Part shown: in pieces, positions 1 through 8,786 of the stretch | Layout: each line of letters opens with the position of its first letter | Position numbering within the stretch: the stretch's first letter is position 1 | Position numbers and translations under genes: made by a program | Source: JAICQM01 sp963781555 | GTDB taxonomy: Bacteria > Chloroflexota > Limnocylindria > QHBO01 | Assembly (NCBI GenBank): GCA_963781555.1 | Contig: CAWAGB010000006.1 | Coordinates: forward strand, 310,001 to 374,000 | DNA length: 64,000 bases | Direction of reading: 5' to 3' | The notes under the pieces: model-generated | What the model was told of the DNA's origin: nothing | The model's database searches: none | Seen by the model: only the letters and a program-made list of their open reading frames with translations

Positions 1-1
1 G

Positions 2-886
2 CCACTGACCGATTCCCTCGCTCCGCAGGTGTACCAGGCCGAGCTGGTGCAGCAGATGGCGCACCGGTTCGATGTCGTGCACTGGCACACGGGCTACCTG
101 CATCTGCCGATGGCGCGCCGGATCCCCGTCCCGCAGGTCACGACCATGCACGGCCGCATGGACCTGCCAGAGCTGAGGCCGCTCTTCGCCGCCCTCGCCG
201 ATGCGCCGCTCATCAGCATCAGCGACGACCAGCGCCGACCGATCCCGAATGCCAACTGGTTCACCACCATCTACCACGGGCTGCCCGCCGACCTGCACGC
301 GGTCGGGGAAGGCTCCGGCGGCTACCTGGCGTTCATCGGTCGCATCTCGCCGGAGAAGCGGGTGGACCGCGCCATCGAGATCGCCAAGCGCGCGGGAATG
401 CGCCTCAAGGTGGCGGCCAAGGTGGACCCGGTCGACGAGGACTACTTCGAGACCGAGATCCGGCACCTGTTGGACGACCCACTGGTCGAGTTCATCGGTG
501 AGATCGGGGAGGACGACAAGGGCGCCTTCCTGGGGGATGCGGCCGCCATGCTCTTCCCGATCGATTGGCCAGAGCCGTTCGGGCTGGTGATGATCGAGGC
601 CATGGCCACCGGCACGCCGACCATCGCGATGCGCACCGGTTCGGTCCCCGAGGTGCTCGACGAGGGAGTGAGCGGCGCGCTCGTGACGAGCCTGGACGAG
701 GCGGTGGACGCTGTGCGCCGCATCGACCGCTTCGACCGGGGCGCGGTGCGCGACAGGTTCCTGGAACGCTTCACCGCCGAGCGCATGGCCGCCGACCACG
801 TGGCTGCCTTCGAGCTACTCGTCGAGAGGGGCCGCGTCCCGTTGGGCGTTGCGGCGCTGACCGGCGTGGCGGCTGCGGGCCGCTAG
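2..886 (+). CDS. GT4-family glycosyltransferase (5' end outside window)
   Basis: The frame is open to the left edge of the window, so the N-terminus is missing; a GTG at 29 lies inside the gene and is not the start. The visible part begins in the N-terminal Rossmann domain (VVHWHTGYLHLP, then VTTMHGRMDLPEL), crosses the hinge (YLAFIGRISPEKRVD, the usual start of the donor-binding domain) and contains the nucleotide-sugar motif with the E-x7-E glutamates in PEPFGLVMIEAMATGTP near residue 190. Family members move a sugar from an NDP-sugar to an acceptor in the cytoplasm. The acceptor cannot be told. The stop codon TAG interlocks with the stop of the convergent J-domain gene in a single CTAG at 883-886. 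Confidence 0.88.
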   Translation, partial: PLTDSLAPQVYQAELVQQMAHRFDVVHWHTGYLHLPMARRIPVPQVTTMHGRMDLPELRPLFAALADAPLISISDDQRRPIPNANWFTTIYHGLPADLHAVGEGSGGYLAFIGRISPEKRVDRAIEIAKRAGMRLKVAAKVDPVDEDYFETEIRHLLDDPLVEFIGEIGEDDKGAFLGDAAAMLFPIDWPEPFGLVMIEAMATGTPTIAMRTGSVPEVLDEGVSGALVTSLDEAVDAVRRIDRFDRGAVRDRFLERFTAERMAADHVAAFELLVERGRVPLGVAALTGVAAAGR

Positions 887-1329
887 GGCTTCGCGGCCCC
901 GCGCAGCAGGATCTCGATCGAGGCCCGATACCGTGCGCCCGATGCGTGGCGCCGCAGCCACTCGAGGTATGCCGGGTCGCGCTTGACCACCTCGCCGAGC
1001 GTCCAGCCCTGGTACCGGCCGAAATCGAGCCGCATGCCGGCGCCGGTGGTGTCGAGCGGGCCGCGCGGCGCCCCGTGGGTCGCGGGCTCGGCGGGCGTGG
1101 GCGGTGGGGTGCGCTTGCGATCCGACTCCCACCGCTTTCGCGCCGCCGGGTCGCGCACCAGCGCGTATGCCCAGTTGAGGTCGACCATGCGCCGCTCCGT
1201 GGCCTCGTCGAGCGGCGTGGAGGCATCCGGGTGGACCTTGCGCGCCAGGACGCGGTACGCGGCCGTTACCACGTCGGGGTCGGCGTCCGGCTGGACCTGC
1301 AGGATGCGGTACGGGTCGCGTCGTTCCAC
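883..1329 (-). CDS. J-domain protein with a second C-terminal domain
   Basis: 148 residues from a GTG start. An N-terminal J domain (PYRILQVQPDADPDVVTAAYR, with the HPD motif in KVHPDAST at about residue 33) should stimulate an Hsp70 ATPase. A linker rich in T and P follows, then a compact C-terminal segment (about 98-145, LDFGRYQGWTLGEVVKRDP, then YLEWLRR) resembling the short domain seen at the end of some exonucleases and in DUF3820-type proteins. It lacks the G/F, zinc and client domains of DnaJ, so it is not the main DnaJ. It begins 8 nt after the stop of the DUF885 gene and is probably the last gene of the EamA-DUF885-J operon. Confidence 0.82.
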   Translation of the reverse strand: MERRDPYRILQVQPDADPDVVTAAYRVLARKVHPDASTPLDEATERRMVDLNWAYALVRDPAARKRWESDRKRTPPPTPAEPATHGAPRGPLDTTGAGMRLDFGRYQGWTLGEVVKRDPAYLEWLRRHASGARYRASIEILLRGAAKP

Positions 1330-1336
1330 CGCTGCG

Positions 1337-3031
1337 TCAGGCCAGCTCGCGCTCGACGACCTGGCGCAGGACGCCCAGCGGCAGGGGAGCTGGGCCCAGC
1401 ACCGCGTCGTGGAAGCGCCGGATGTCGAAGGCGCCGCCCTGTCGCGCCGTGGCCTCGCCGCGCAGTCGCAGGATCTCCAGCTGACCGACCTTGTACGCCA
1501 GCGCCTGGCCCGGCCAGGCGATGTATCGGTCGACCTCGTTGGTGATGTTGTTGAGCCCCAGGGCGGTGTGCTCGGTCATGAACGCGATCGCACGGCGAGC
1601 GGGACCAGCCGAGGGCGTGCATCCCGGTGTCGACCACCAGCCGCGAGGCGCGCCAGGCGTCGAACGAGGCGATACCGATGCGATCCAGGTCGCCGGAGTA
1701 GAGGCCCATCTCGTCCGCCAGCCGCTCCGCGTAGAGGCCCCAGCCCTCGACGTAGGCGGTCGACAGCGAGTGGCGGCGGAACGCGGGCAGCCCCTTGCGC
1801 TCCTGCGCCAGCGCGACCTGCAGGTGGTGGCCGGGGACAGCCTCGTGGAAGGCGAGTGCCTCGGCTTCGTAGCGCGGCCGGGTCTGCGGGATGCGAGCGG
1901 TTGACGTGGTAGCGGCCGGGGCGGCTGCCGTCCGGTGCCGGGTCACGGTAGTAGGCGATGGTCGAGTGCTCCTCCTCGTGCGCCCCCATGGCGGTCACCT
2001 CGCAACGCGGCGCGCGGCAGGAGGCCGAACCAGCTGGGAATGGCGGACATCGCGCGGGCCAGGGACGCCTCGGCCACCTCCACGATCTCCTCACCGGTGA
2101 CGAAATGCAGGTCGCTGTCGGTGCGCAGCCGGCGCAGCGTGTCCGCGAGGTCCCGTGACCCGAGGAGACGGCCGCCGAGCGCCGTGAGCTCGGCGTCCAG
2201 CCGCTCGATCTCCGACAGACCGATGGCGTGGAGCTCCTCCGGCGATGCGTCGAGGGTGGTGTGCGCCCGTGCCAGCGCCCGATACGTCGCCTGCCCGTTC
2301 TCCAGGTGCCCCAGACCGACCTGCTCGTCGCCACGACTGGCGGGGAGCGCCTCGTCGTGCAGGAAGTCGCGGTAGGCGGCGAACGCGGGACGAAGACCGT
2401 CGCGCACCGCGGACTCGAGCGCGCCGGTGAAGCGACGCAGCTCGGCGTCCGGCCAGTCCGCGTGGTCGACGGCGGCGGGCGACAGCAGCGGCCAGCTCTC
2501 GTCGCGCTCCGCGAGGAGCCCGTCCAGCTCATCGATCACCTTCTCGACCAGGATCCGCACGGGCGCACGCCCGTCCTCGAGCGATGCGCGCTGCCGCCGC
2601 GTCAGCAGCTCGACCCACGGACCCATCCCGCGCCAGCGCTCGGCCATGGCTCGCCCCTGCTCGACCGTCTCGGCGGACTGGTAGTCGGGGATGTTGAGGA
2701 ACTCGACCTGCGGGCCACCCATGGGGTCCACGGTGTGCGACCGCAGATCGGCGCGCACGAAGGCGAGGTTGGCGTCGATCGCGGCCAGCAGCGCGGCACG
2801 CGTGACCTGGTCGTCGGCCGCCAGGGATGCCTCGGGAAGCGCGGTCACGGCCCGCTGCTGCGCGTCCAGCCGCCGTGCAAGGGCGGCGTGGTCCTCATCG
2901 GTCAGCGGCGGGAGGAGGTGGTCGAACTCGCGGCGTCCGACGTTGGTCGCCCACAGGGGATCGGCGGCGAGCTCGGTCTCCCAGAATTCGTCGGCCAGGC
3001 GCCCCAGCTCGGCAGCGTGGTCCTGCGTCAT
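1337..3031 (-). pseudogene. DUF885 family protein, three frameshifts
   Basis: A single roughly 560-residue gene is spread over three frames. The N-terminal 340 residues are in one frame from ATG 3031 (MTQDHAAELGRLADEFWE). The frame changes near 2005-2020 (to CEVTAMGAHEEEHSTIAYY), near 1885-1905 (to RPRYEAEALAFHEAVPGHH) and near 1590-1605 (to FMTEHTALGLNNITNEVDRY). Joined, they give the whole conserved C-terminal half, including the HEAVPGH motif that looks like a metal site, and YIAWPGQALAYKVG. The family is thought to be peptidase-like but its substrate is unknown. ATG overlaps the EamA stop by ATGA, so the two are translationally coupled. Each part is well conserved, so I suspect sequencing indels rather than decay. 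Confidence 0.85.
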
Positions 3032-3942
3032 GCCGGCATGCTACCCGCGGCCGGCCGTCTCGTCAGCGTGGCAAGCGCGATCGCTCCGATGATCAACGCA
3101 CCTCCGGCCAGCTGCACTCCGTCCAGCCGCTCGCCAAGCAGGAGAGCGCTGACCAGCGCGCCGGTCACCGGCGCCAGGAGCAGGAACGGCGACGAGCGGC
3201 CGGCGGGCAGCCGGGCCACGGCACCCATCGCCAGCAGATGGGCGCCTGCCCCACACGGCACGCCCACCCACAGCAGGCCAGCCCACCCGGCGGCGCTGAG
3301 CTGCGGCACCAGCCCCGCCGGCGCCACGAGCAGCTGGAGCACGCCACCCACCACGGTGAGCATCGTCATGTTCGTGAGCGCCACCTGCATCGGCCTGATG
3401 GCGGCAGCGGCGCTCCAGCGCCGCGCGAGGACGAGGTACAGGGCGAACGCGAGCGACGCGCCGAGCGCTGCGAGGACCCCCAGCAGGTCGACGTTGGCAC
3501 CTCCAGGTCGCGCGAGTAGCAGCGTGCCGGCCACCGCGACCGCCAGCGCGGCGATGACGCGGCGGCTGAGCCGCTCCGGCAGCAGCAGCGGAGCGAGCAG
3601 GACGGCGAGGATCGGATACGAGCCCGCCACGAACGATGTGACGCTAGGCCCGGTGAGGTGCACGGCGCTGTTCTGGCCGATCACGAAGCCCGGGCCGGCC
3701 AGCAGCGCCAGCACCGCCAGCCGCGAGAGCTGCGCGCGACGGGGGAGCGACGCGACCAGGGTGCGCCGTGCCAACACCACCAGCAGCAGCGCGACCAGCG
3801 CCACGAGGCCACGCCACGACGTGGCAGCCAGCACGGGCATCTCGTCCACCAGGAACCTGGTGGCCGGGTAGGCGGTGCCCCACAGCACGGCCGCGCCGAT
3901 CATCAGCCACTCCCCAGGGAACGGGCGGGAGGCGTGCGTCAT
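3028..3942 (-). CDS. EamA/DMT-superfamily membrane transporter
   Basis: 304 residues, almost entirely hydrophobic, with about ten membrane segments arranged as two EamA repeats (first from MIGAAVLWGTAYPATRF, second from LGVLAALGASLAFALYL). Proteins of this family export metabolites or amino acids; the substrate is not readable. It is the first gene of an operon with the DUF885 and J-domain genes (4-bp ATGA overlap at 3028-3031). It is divergent from the IMPase-family gene with only 18 bp between start codons, so the two promoters must overlap (see 3948-3953). Confidence 0.85.
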   Translation of the reverse strand: MTHASRPFPGEWLMIGAAVLWGTAYPATRFLVDEMPVLAATSWRGLVALVALLLVVLARRTLVASLPRRAQLSRLAVLALLAGPGFVIGQNSAVHLTGPSVTSFVAGSYPILAVLLAPLLLPERLSRRVIAALAVAVAGTLLLARPGGANVDLLGVLAALGASLAFALYLVLARRWSAAAAIRPMQVALTNMTMLTVVGGVLQLLVAPAGLVPQLSAAGWAGLLWVGVPCGAGAHLLAMGAVARLPAGRSSPFLLLAPVTGALVSALLLGERLDGVQLAGGALIIGAIALATLTRRPAAGSMPA

Positions 3943-3947
3943 GCCGC

Positions 3948-3953
3948 TATCCT
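3948..3953 (+). promoter_or_regulatory. -10 element of leaderless IMPase-family gene
   Basis: TATCCT lies 7 nt before the GTG start at 3961 and no Shine-Dalgarno is present, so transcription should begin at or next to the start codon. On the other strand the same bases read CAGGAT 6 nt before the ATG of the EamA gene, giving two back-to-back overlapping -10 elements in an 18-bp gap. Confidence 0.6.
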
Positions 3954-3960
3954 GACCGAT

Positions 3961-4756
3961 GTGCCGCCTCCCTCAGACCGCGACCCCGCTGCGCTGCGCG
4001 CCTTTGCGCTCGGGCTGGTGGACGAGACCGATGCCATCGCCCTGAGCCACTACGCCGGCGAGCTGACGATCACCGCCAAGCACGACCGCACCCTCGTCAC
4101 CCAGGCCGACACCGGCGTTGAGCAGCGGCTCCGCGAGCGGGTCCTGGCCGCCTTCCCGGGCCACGGGATCCTGGGCGAGGAGTTCGGCATAGAGGCAGGC
4201 GATGGCGAGACGCGCTGGATCATCGATCCCATCGACGGCACCCACAACTTCGTCCGCGGCATCCCGGTGTGGGGGACCCTGATCGCGGTCGAGCGTGCCG
4301 GGGAGCTGATCGCGGCGGTGGTCAGCGCGCCGGCGCTCGCGCAGCGCTGGCACGCGGCGCTCGGCATGGGTGCCGCAACGCGGGACGTCAGCGGGGAGCG
4401 GCCCATCCGGGTCTCATCGGTCGCGGAGCTGGGGAAGGCGCAGGTCGTCTACTCGACGCTGGACACGATGAATCGCGAGGGACGCGGACCGATGCTCGAC
4501 GAAGCTGGTGCGGGACGCATGGCGCGACCGCGGGCTGGGAGACTTCTGGGGCTACTGCCTCGTCGCCCAGGGAGCGGCCGAGATCATGGTCGAGACCGGA
4601 CCGACGCTGTGGGATCTGGCCGCGCCGGCGCTGATCGTGCGCGAGGCGGGCGGGCGGTTCACGAACTTCAGCGGCTCGAATGCCATCGACGGGCCTACGG
4701 CCCTGGCGACGAACGGCCTGCTCCACGACGAGGTGCTGCGCCGGCTCGGGGACTGA
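3961..4756 (+). CDS. Inositol monophosphatase-family phosphatase, one frameshift
   Basis: About 264 residues. The metal-binding motifs of the family are present in order: GEEFG (about residue 77), the core WIIDPIDGTHNF (about 91-102) and, after a frame change near 4495-4508, TLWDLAAPALIVREAGG near the end. Members hydrolyse myo-inositol-1-phosphate, histidinol-phosphate or related small phosphates with Mg2+; which one cannot be decided. The leaderless -10 at 3948 supports GTG 3961; the frame is open further upstream but that stretch is antisense to EamA. The frameshift joins MLDE to LVRDAWRDRGLGDFWG, which matches the usual family order, so it is probably a one-base error. Confidence 0.85.
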
Positions 4757-4814
4757 TCACAGACGGCCAGGCTGACGCTCGCCCACCGGCAGAGGCCCGA
4801 GTGGGTGTGGCCAG

Positions 4815-5000
4815 TCATCGCGCGACCTGCGAGGTGTGGCCGGGCGGCCCTTCCTCAGCGGGATCGTCGGGGTTGGCGTCGGTGCCCGGCTCAAACCCTT
4901 CGCCGGGCTCCGTCAGCTCGGCGTCCCGATCCGTGATCGGGTTCGTGATGTCCGCGTCCTCGATCTGCTCGACGCTGTCGCGGGTGCGCTGCGGGTCCAT
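4815..5000 (-). CDS. Small acidic hypothetical protein
   Basis: 61 residues starting MDPQRTRDSVEQIEDADITN, rich in D, E, P and G and without hydrophobic segments, so probably soluble and flexible. The start was chosen because a perfect GGAGGTG stands 6 nt upstream (5007-5013). A second ATG at 5015 is too far 5' for that site. It is divergent from the zinc-ribbon gene at 5034. I do not recognise a family. Support is the ribosome site, the lack of any other gene here and the low-complexity acidic composition; it could still be a chance frame. Confidence 0.5.
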   Translation of the reverse strand: MDPQRTRDSVEQIEDADITNPITDRDAELTEPGEGFEPGTDANPDDPAEEGPPGHTSQVAR

Positions 5001-5020
5001 CTGGGGCACCTCCATCGGTC

Positions 5021-5026
5021 TATGCT
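5021..5026 (+). promoter_or_regulatory. -10 element of leaderless zinc-ribbon gene
   Basis: TATGCT ends 7 nt before ATG 5034. A CATCGGT heptamer (5013-5019) sits directly upstream of the hexamer, as in the polA, uvrA and Rieske promoters. Confidence 0.6.
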
Positions 5027-5033
5027 CGGCTCC

Positions 5034-5207
5034 ATGCAACCTTTGGGCCAGACCGAGGAAGTCCTCCTGGAGCCCCCTCCCGAACGCACCGATCCGGGTG
5101 CCGTCATGCGCACCTGCGCGAACTGCGGCGCGACCATGGAGGAGCGCAAGTGCAAGCTCATCTGCCACGGGTGCGGCTACTTCCTGTCCTGCTCCGACTA
5201 CTACTGA
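5034..5207 (+). CDS. Small zinc-ribbon protein
   Basis: 57 residues. After a flexible acidic N-terminus the protein has C-x2-C (CANCGATMEERKCKL) and a later C-x2-C region (CHGCGYFLSCSDYY) ending exactly at the C-terminus, a compact zinc ribbon. Very similar short proteins ending in CGYFLSCSD-aromatic are conserved in several bacterial groups without a known job. ATG 5034 is preceded at 7 nt by TATGCT. Its stop is 7 nt before the ATG of the alpha/beta hydrolase, so the two form an operon. Confidence 0.75.
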   Translation: MQPLGQTEEVLLEPPPERTDPGAVMRTCANCGATMEERKCKLICHGCGYFLSCSDYY

Positions 5208-5214
5208 GGAACCG

Positions 5215-6003
5215 ATGCCCACGCTGCCCATCAACGGGATCGACATCGCCTACGACGAGGCGGGCTCTGGACCACCGCTGCTGCTGATCCATGCCGGGAT
5301 CGTCGATCGCCGGATGTGGGACGACGTGATGCCCCTCCTTGCCGAGCGGTTCCGGGTCATCCGCTTCGACCTGCGCGGCTACGGGGAGACGCCCCTGCCG
5401 TCGGGCGAGTTCGTGTACGGGGCGGACGTGGTGGAGCTGCTGCACGCGCTGGATGTGGAGCGTGCCGGGATCGTGGGCGTCTCGATGGGCGGCCACGTGG
5501 CGCTGGACGTGGCGATCTCGCATCCAGAGCTGGTGGACCGGCTGATGGTCGTGGCCTCGGGGATCGACGGCTGGGAGCACTCCGACGCCATGCGCGCCGA
5601 GTGGGACCTGGAGGAAGCCGCCTGGCAGTCCGGCGACCTGGACGAGGTGGCGTGGGTCAACGTTCGGACGTGGCTCGACGGGCCGACCCGTGATGCTGGC
5701 GCCGTGCCCGCCGCGCTCCGGCAGCGCGTGTGGGAGATGCAGCGCAAGGCGCTCGACTACGACAACGACGATGCCAAGGGCGGCTGGCTCGTCCCGTCGC
5801 GCCGCGCACGGCTCCGTGACGTGCACGCGCCGACCCTGGTGGCGTGCGGCGTGCTCGACCAGCCCGACTTCATGGAGATCGCGCGGACCCTGGCCGAAGA
5901 GATCCCGAATGCGCGGCTCGTGGAGCTCCCCGGGGTGGCGCATCTTCCCCCGATGGAGGATCCCGCGGCCTTCACCGCGCTCGTGCTCGACTTCTTCGGC
6001 TGA
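5215..6003 (+). CDS. Alpha/beta-fold hydrolase
   Basis: 262 residues, no signal peptide, cytoplasmic. The fold is complete: oxyanion region LLIHAG, nucleophile elbow GVSMGGH (Ser90), acid in GVLDQPDF (Asp215) and base in GVAHLPP (His243). This is the 3-oxoadipate enol-lactonase/haloperoxidase-like group, acting on esters or lactones; the substrate is unknown. The ribosome site TGAGGA overlaps the stop of the zinc-ribbon gene and lies 4 nt before ATG, so it is the second gene of that operon. Confidence 0.87.
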   Translation: MPTLPINGIDIAYDEAGSGPPLLLIHAGIVDRRMWDDVMPLLAERFRVIRFDLRGYGETPLPSGEFVYGADVVELLHALDVERAGIVGVSMGGHVALDVAISHPELVDRLMVVASGIDGWEHSDAMRAEWDLEEAAWQSGDLDEVAWVNVRTWLDGPTRDAGAVPAALRQRVWEMQRKALDYDNDDAKGGWLVPSRRARLRDVHAPTLVACGVLDQPDFMEIARTLAEEIPNARLVELPGVAHLPPMEDPAAFTALVLDFFG

Positions 6004-6008
6004 GCCTG

Positions 6009-6082
6009 CTCAATGCGCCACCCAAATGCCGCCCGACCGGGGCGTTCCGCGGTATCGCTCAGAAGGTTCGTTCTCGTGGCGC
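6009..6082. repeat. Inverted-repeat intergenic element, copy 1
   Basis: About 74 bp similar to 9031-9105: both begin CTCAAYGCGCCACC and end GGTTCGTTCTSGTGGC, with CGGTATCGCTC/CGACATCGTTC matched inside. The ends GCGCCAC (6015-6021) and GTGGCGC (6076-6082) are perfect inverted repeats. It lies between two convergent genes and supplies the last codons and stop of the minus-strand gene. It looks like a REP- or MITE-type element. Confidence 0.6.
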
Positions 6083-6466
6083 GCCGGCGCGCGAGGCTGC
6101 CAGGCTCACCAGCACGAGGCCACCGTACAGGCCGACCAGGTGATAGGTCGCGGCGGTGATCCCGAGATAGGTGCGCTCCGGTTCTACCGGGAGTGGCATC
6201 GAGCAGCCGCACTGGACCTGGTACATGAGGAGCAGCCCGCCGATCCACACCGCGGCAATGAGCCACGCCATCGCGATGCCCCAGGCACCGACGCGCCGCC
6301 ACCGGACCGATGGGTTGGCCACCAGCGCGGCCTGCATCCCTGCGGCCACGGTCAGGCCCACGAAGAACGGGACGATGTCGGTGTCGCCGTCGGCCTGCGC
6401 GGCCAGCAGCGCCACGAGGCTCAGCGCACCCGCGGCAGCAGCGGCAATGACCGGCGTACGGTTCAC
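6059..6466 (-). CDS. Small integral membrane protein of the sigma operon
   Basis: 135 residues with about four hydrophobic segments (near 5-22, 33-52, 60-82 and 104-124) and a short CGC motif in the loop MYQVQCGCSMPLP. I do not recognise a family. The GTG start overlaps the stop of the large anti-sigma-like gene in GTGA, so it is co-translated as third gene of the ECF sigma operon. Its last residues RERTF and stop lie inside the 6009-6082 repeat, so the repeat may have replaced an original end. Confidence 0.7.
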   Translation of the reverse strand: MNRTPVIAAAAAGALSLVALLAAQADGDTDIVPFFVGLTVAAGMQAALVANPSVRWRRVGAWGIAMAWLIAAVWIGGLLLMYQVQCGCSMPLPVEPERTYLGITAATYHLVGLYGGLVLVSLAASRAGAPRERTF

Positions 6467-8250
6467 TCGATATCCTCGACGCTGTTTGCGATCACGTCCA
6501 GCGCCGCATCGTTCTCCTCTGGGTCGCCGGCCAGGGTTGTGCTGGACAGGGCGAGCCAGCGGCCGGTGGACGTGTCGGACGGCAACTCGCCGTCCAGCGC
6601 GATGATGTACACCGTCGCCATTGAGCTAGGGGGAAGGAAGCTCGTGTTGCCACCCCTCACCACGAGGCGCAGGGCCGGGTGGTCGTTGATTGAAAGGACA
6701 TCGCGGTTGGCGATCGTGCCTCCCGGGCGGTATGACCCGCCGCGGAACATCTCCACAGTGAGGCTCGGCCTCTGGCCCCGCGGAAACCCTGCTGGCTCAC
6801 CAAAGGGAGCGGTGCTGAATGCGCGACACGAGGGGTCGTCCTCGATTGATTCGAGCGCGTACCACCCCGCCGGCACGGTGAGCTGGAACCCGGAACCCCT
6901 GTCGCTGCACGTTGCAGGACCGGTCACCAGTACCGACGTCGTCGGCACGACCAGGCTCGCCACCATGCGATCGATGACGGCTTTCCGCTCCCGGTACGCC
7001 TCCGGATCCAGGTCGAGATCCCACCCGGTCTCGAGGAACACCGCGCGCCCACGCTGCGCCTCGTCGAGCATAGGCCCATCAAGGCCGATGAGGTAGGCGT
7101 ACTGTAACGAGCCGGTCTCGATAAAGCCGCCTCCCACGCCGACCAGCTCGCTGCGGAACGCTCCGAGCGGGCCAACCGCAGTGATTGGGTCCGCCGAACC
7201 TGCCAGGGCTGGGCCGCCCATCTGCACCGAGTGTCCCGCGGAACCACGCGTAGCGAGACGCTGCTCCGCCCGGGACAGATCGCGCGCTGTCGGCGGCTCG
7301 AAGCGAGCGCACGGTGTGTCGTCGCTGCCGGTTACCGTCCAGGTAGCGGGATAGTCGATCGAGAAGCCGGCCGCCGGATCGGTGCAGGTGCGGACCGCGG
7401 TGAAGAGGGCATCGGCCGAGGCGCTGTCGATGACCGTTATCGGCGAGCCCTCGCGCCCGATGTAGGTCACCGGCGCAGGCGGTTGCGCATCCGGCACGGT
7501 CGCGGGCGGCGGTCCAGGTTCGCGCACCAGAATGCGCCCCCCGGCCGGTTCATAAACGAGCGACAGCGGGCCAGCGGCGAGGTCACGCGGCACGGCAAAC
7601 GCGAGGCGCCCCTTAAGCGGCGTCGAGACGATGTCGCTCGCCTCGGTGCCCATCATCAGCTCGGGTTCGATGACGCTGACGCTGATCGGCGCGACGAGGT
7701 CGCCATCTCCACCGATGAGCAGCCAGTCGTTCCGTCCGACGTCGGCCACCGGGTTGCGCTCGGCCGCGTAGGCAACCTGGAACTCCACGTAGAAGCGATC
7801 CGGGTCGTTGTGGAAGAACATGCCGGAGATATCGGTCGCCGCCGGGTCGAGGTCGACGTTGGCCACGTCCCGGTAGCCGCCGCTGTCCGGCCCACGTGTG
7901 ACCGTCACGCTGCCCCACTGGCCTTCCGTGTCGACGGCCGCCAGTTCCACCGTGGCGCCCTCGTCCACGAGCTCCGGTTCGCTTACTGGGGCGCTGGGGG
8001 ACGGGGACCCCGACGGCGCCGGCCCAGAAGCGGCGTTGTTCGAGAGCCAGGCCAGGCTGGCCACCGCCAGGACTAGGGAGCCGGCGACGGCAAGGACGGG
8101 CGCGAGCCAGCCACGGCTGCTCTCCGAGGCCGGCCCGGTGTCGTCCAAGGCGCGGAGAACGCTCGGCACCAGGTCACCTGGGACGCCGACCCGCGTCCGA
8201 TGCTCCAAGTACGCAACAACCGCGGCGTCGCGGCGGTCGAGATGGGTCAT
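6463..8250 (-). CDS. Membrane-anchored anti-sigma-like protein with duplicated extracellular domain
   Basis: 595 residues. A short cytoplasmic N-terminus (1-46) is followed by one membrane helix (about 48-70), a low-complexity S/P linker and a large extracellular part. Two regions there are clearly related: CTDPAAGFSIDYPATW at about 289 and CSDRGSGFQLTVPAGWY at about 448, each followed by a second cysteine 18-21 residues on. They resemble secreted PsbP/DUF1795-like domains. It overlaps the ECF sigma gene by ATGA and is placed where the anti-sigma factor normally is, so I infer a transmembrane sensor controlling that sigma factor. No zinc HxxxCxxC motif is present, so the mode of sigma binding is open. 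Confidence 0.75.
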   Translation of the reverse strand: MTHLDRRDAAVVAYLEHRTRVGVPGDLVPSVLRALDDTGPASESSRGWLAPVLAVAGSLVLAVASLAWLSNNAASGPAPSGSPSPSAPVSEPELVDEGATVELAAVDTEGQWGSVTVTRGPDSGGYRDVANVDLDPAATDISGMFFHNDPDRFYVEFQVAYAAERNPVADVGRNDWLLIGGDGDLVAPISVSVIEPELMMGTEASDIVSTPLKGRLAFAVPRDLAAGPLSLVYEPAGGRILVREPGPPPATVPDAQPPAPVTYIGREGSPITVIDSASADALFTAVRTCTDPAAGFSIDYPATWTVTGSDDTPCARFEPPTARDLSRAEQRLATRGSAGHSVQMGGPALAGSADPITAVGPLGAFRSELVGVGGGFIETGSLQYAYLIGLDGPMLDEAQRGRAVFLETGWDLDLDPEAYRERKAVIDRMVASLVVPTTSVLVTGPATCSDRGSGFQLTVPAGWYALESIEDDPSCRAFSTAPFGEPAGFPRGQRPSLTVEMFRGGSYRPGGTIANRDVLSINDHPALRLVVRGGNTSFLPPSSMATVYIIALDGELPSDTSTGRWLALSSTTLAGDPEENDAALDVIANSVEDIE

Positions 8251-8786
8251 GCCGGCAGCTCCTCCGGTGGCACAACCCGGCGCAGTGCGACGAGGGCGGC
8301 ATGGAGCCGCGACTTGCAGGTCCCCTCGCGGAGACCGAGGCTGCGCGCTGTCTCGCTGATCGAGTGGCCCAGCCCGTAATGCAGGGTCAGCAGCGCGCGC
8401 TGCTCCACGGTGAGCTGCTCGAACGCGCCATCCAGCGCCGCACGCGCATGAATCGGATCGCGGAAGTCACCGGCGGCCGCTGGATCGATGCCGGTCAGCG
8501 TGGCTGTCACCACCCGACGGCTGCGCGCGCGCAGGGCGTTGCGGCATCGGTTGACGCAGATGCGCCGCACCCACGGGGCAAAGGCGTTGGCGTCTCGCAG
8601 CGACGACAGCTGCTGCCACGCCGCGAGCAGGGACTCCTGGGCAACGTCGGCCGCATCGGCCGGACCGACGATGCCTGCCGCCAGGCGGACCAGCTCCGGT
8701 GCGTGTCGCTCGACGAGCATGGCAAATGCCTCCCGATCGCCCGCCTGGGCTCGGCGGACCACCCCTGCGCTGTCGGTTCCCTCCAT
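8247..8786 (-). CDS. ECF-type RNA polymerase sigma factor
   Basis: About 179 residues. Region 2 (VERHAPELVRLAAGIVG, then DAADVAQESLLAAWQQL) and region 4 (LTVEQRALLTLHYGLGHS, then a helix-turn-helix ending GTCKSRLHAALVALRR) are complete; region 1.1 and 3 are absent, as in extracytoplasmic-function sigma factors. It should direct core polymerase to promoters answering an envelope signal sensed by the protein encoded just downstream (ATGA overlap). Either ATG 8786 or the preceding GTG 8789 could start it; GGAGGG lies only 2 nt before ATG 8786, so initiation is not clear. Confidence 0.9.
   Translation of the reverse strand: MEGTDSAGVVRRAQAGDREAFAMLVERHAPELVRLAAGIVGPADAADVAQESLLAAWQQLSSLRDANAFAPWVRRICVNRCRNALRARSRRVVTATLTGIDPAAAGDFRDPIHARAALDGAFEQLTVEQRALLTLHYGLGHSISETARSLGLREGTCKSRLHAALVALRRVVPPEELPA

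Noticed and set aside
3031..3040. TAGCAT 6 nt before the DUF885 ATG as a leaderless promoter
   Set aside because: These bases are the last codons of EamA (Gly-Ser-Met) and the genes are coupled by ATGA, so the match is not counted.
3658..6003. A 781-residue plus-strand frame joining IMPase and alpha/beta hydrolase
   Set aside because: It arises because the IMPase frameshift removes its stop. The parts are separate genes with their own starts at 3961 and 5215.
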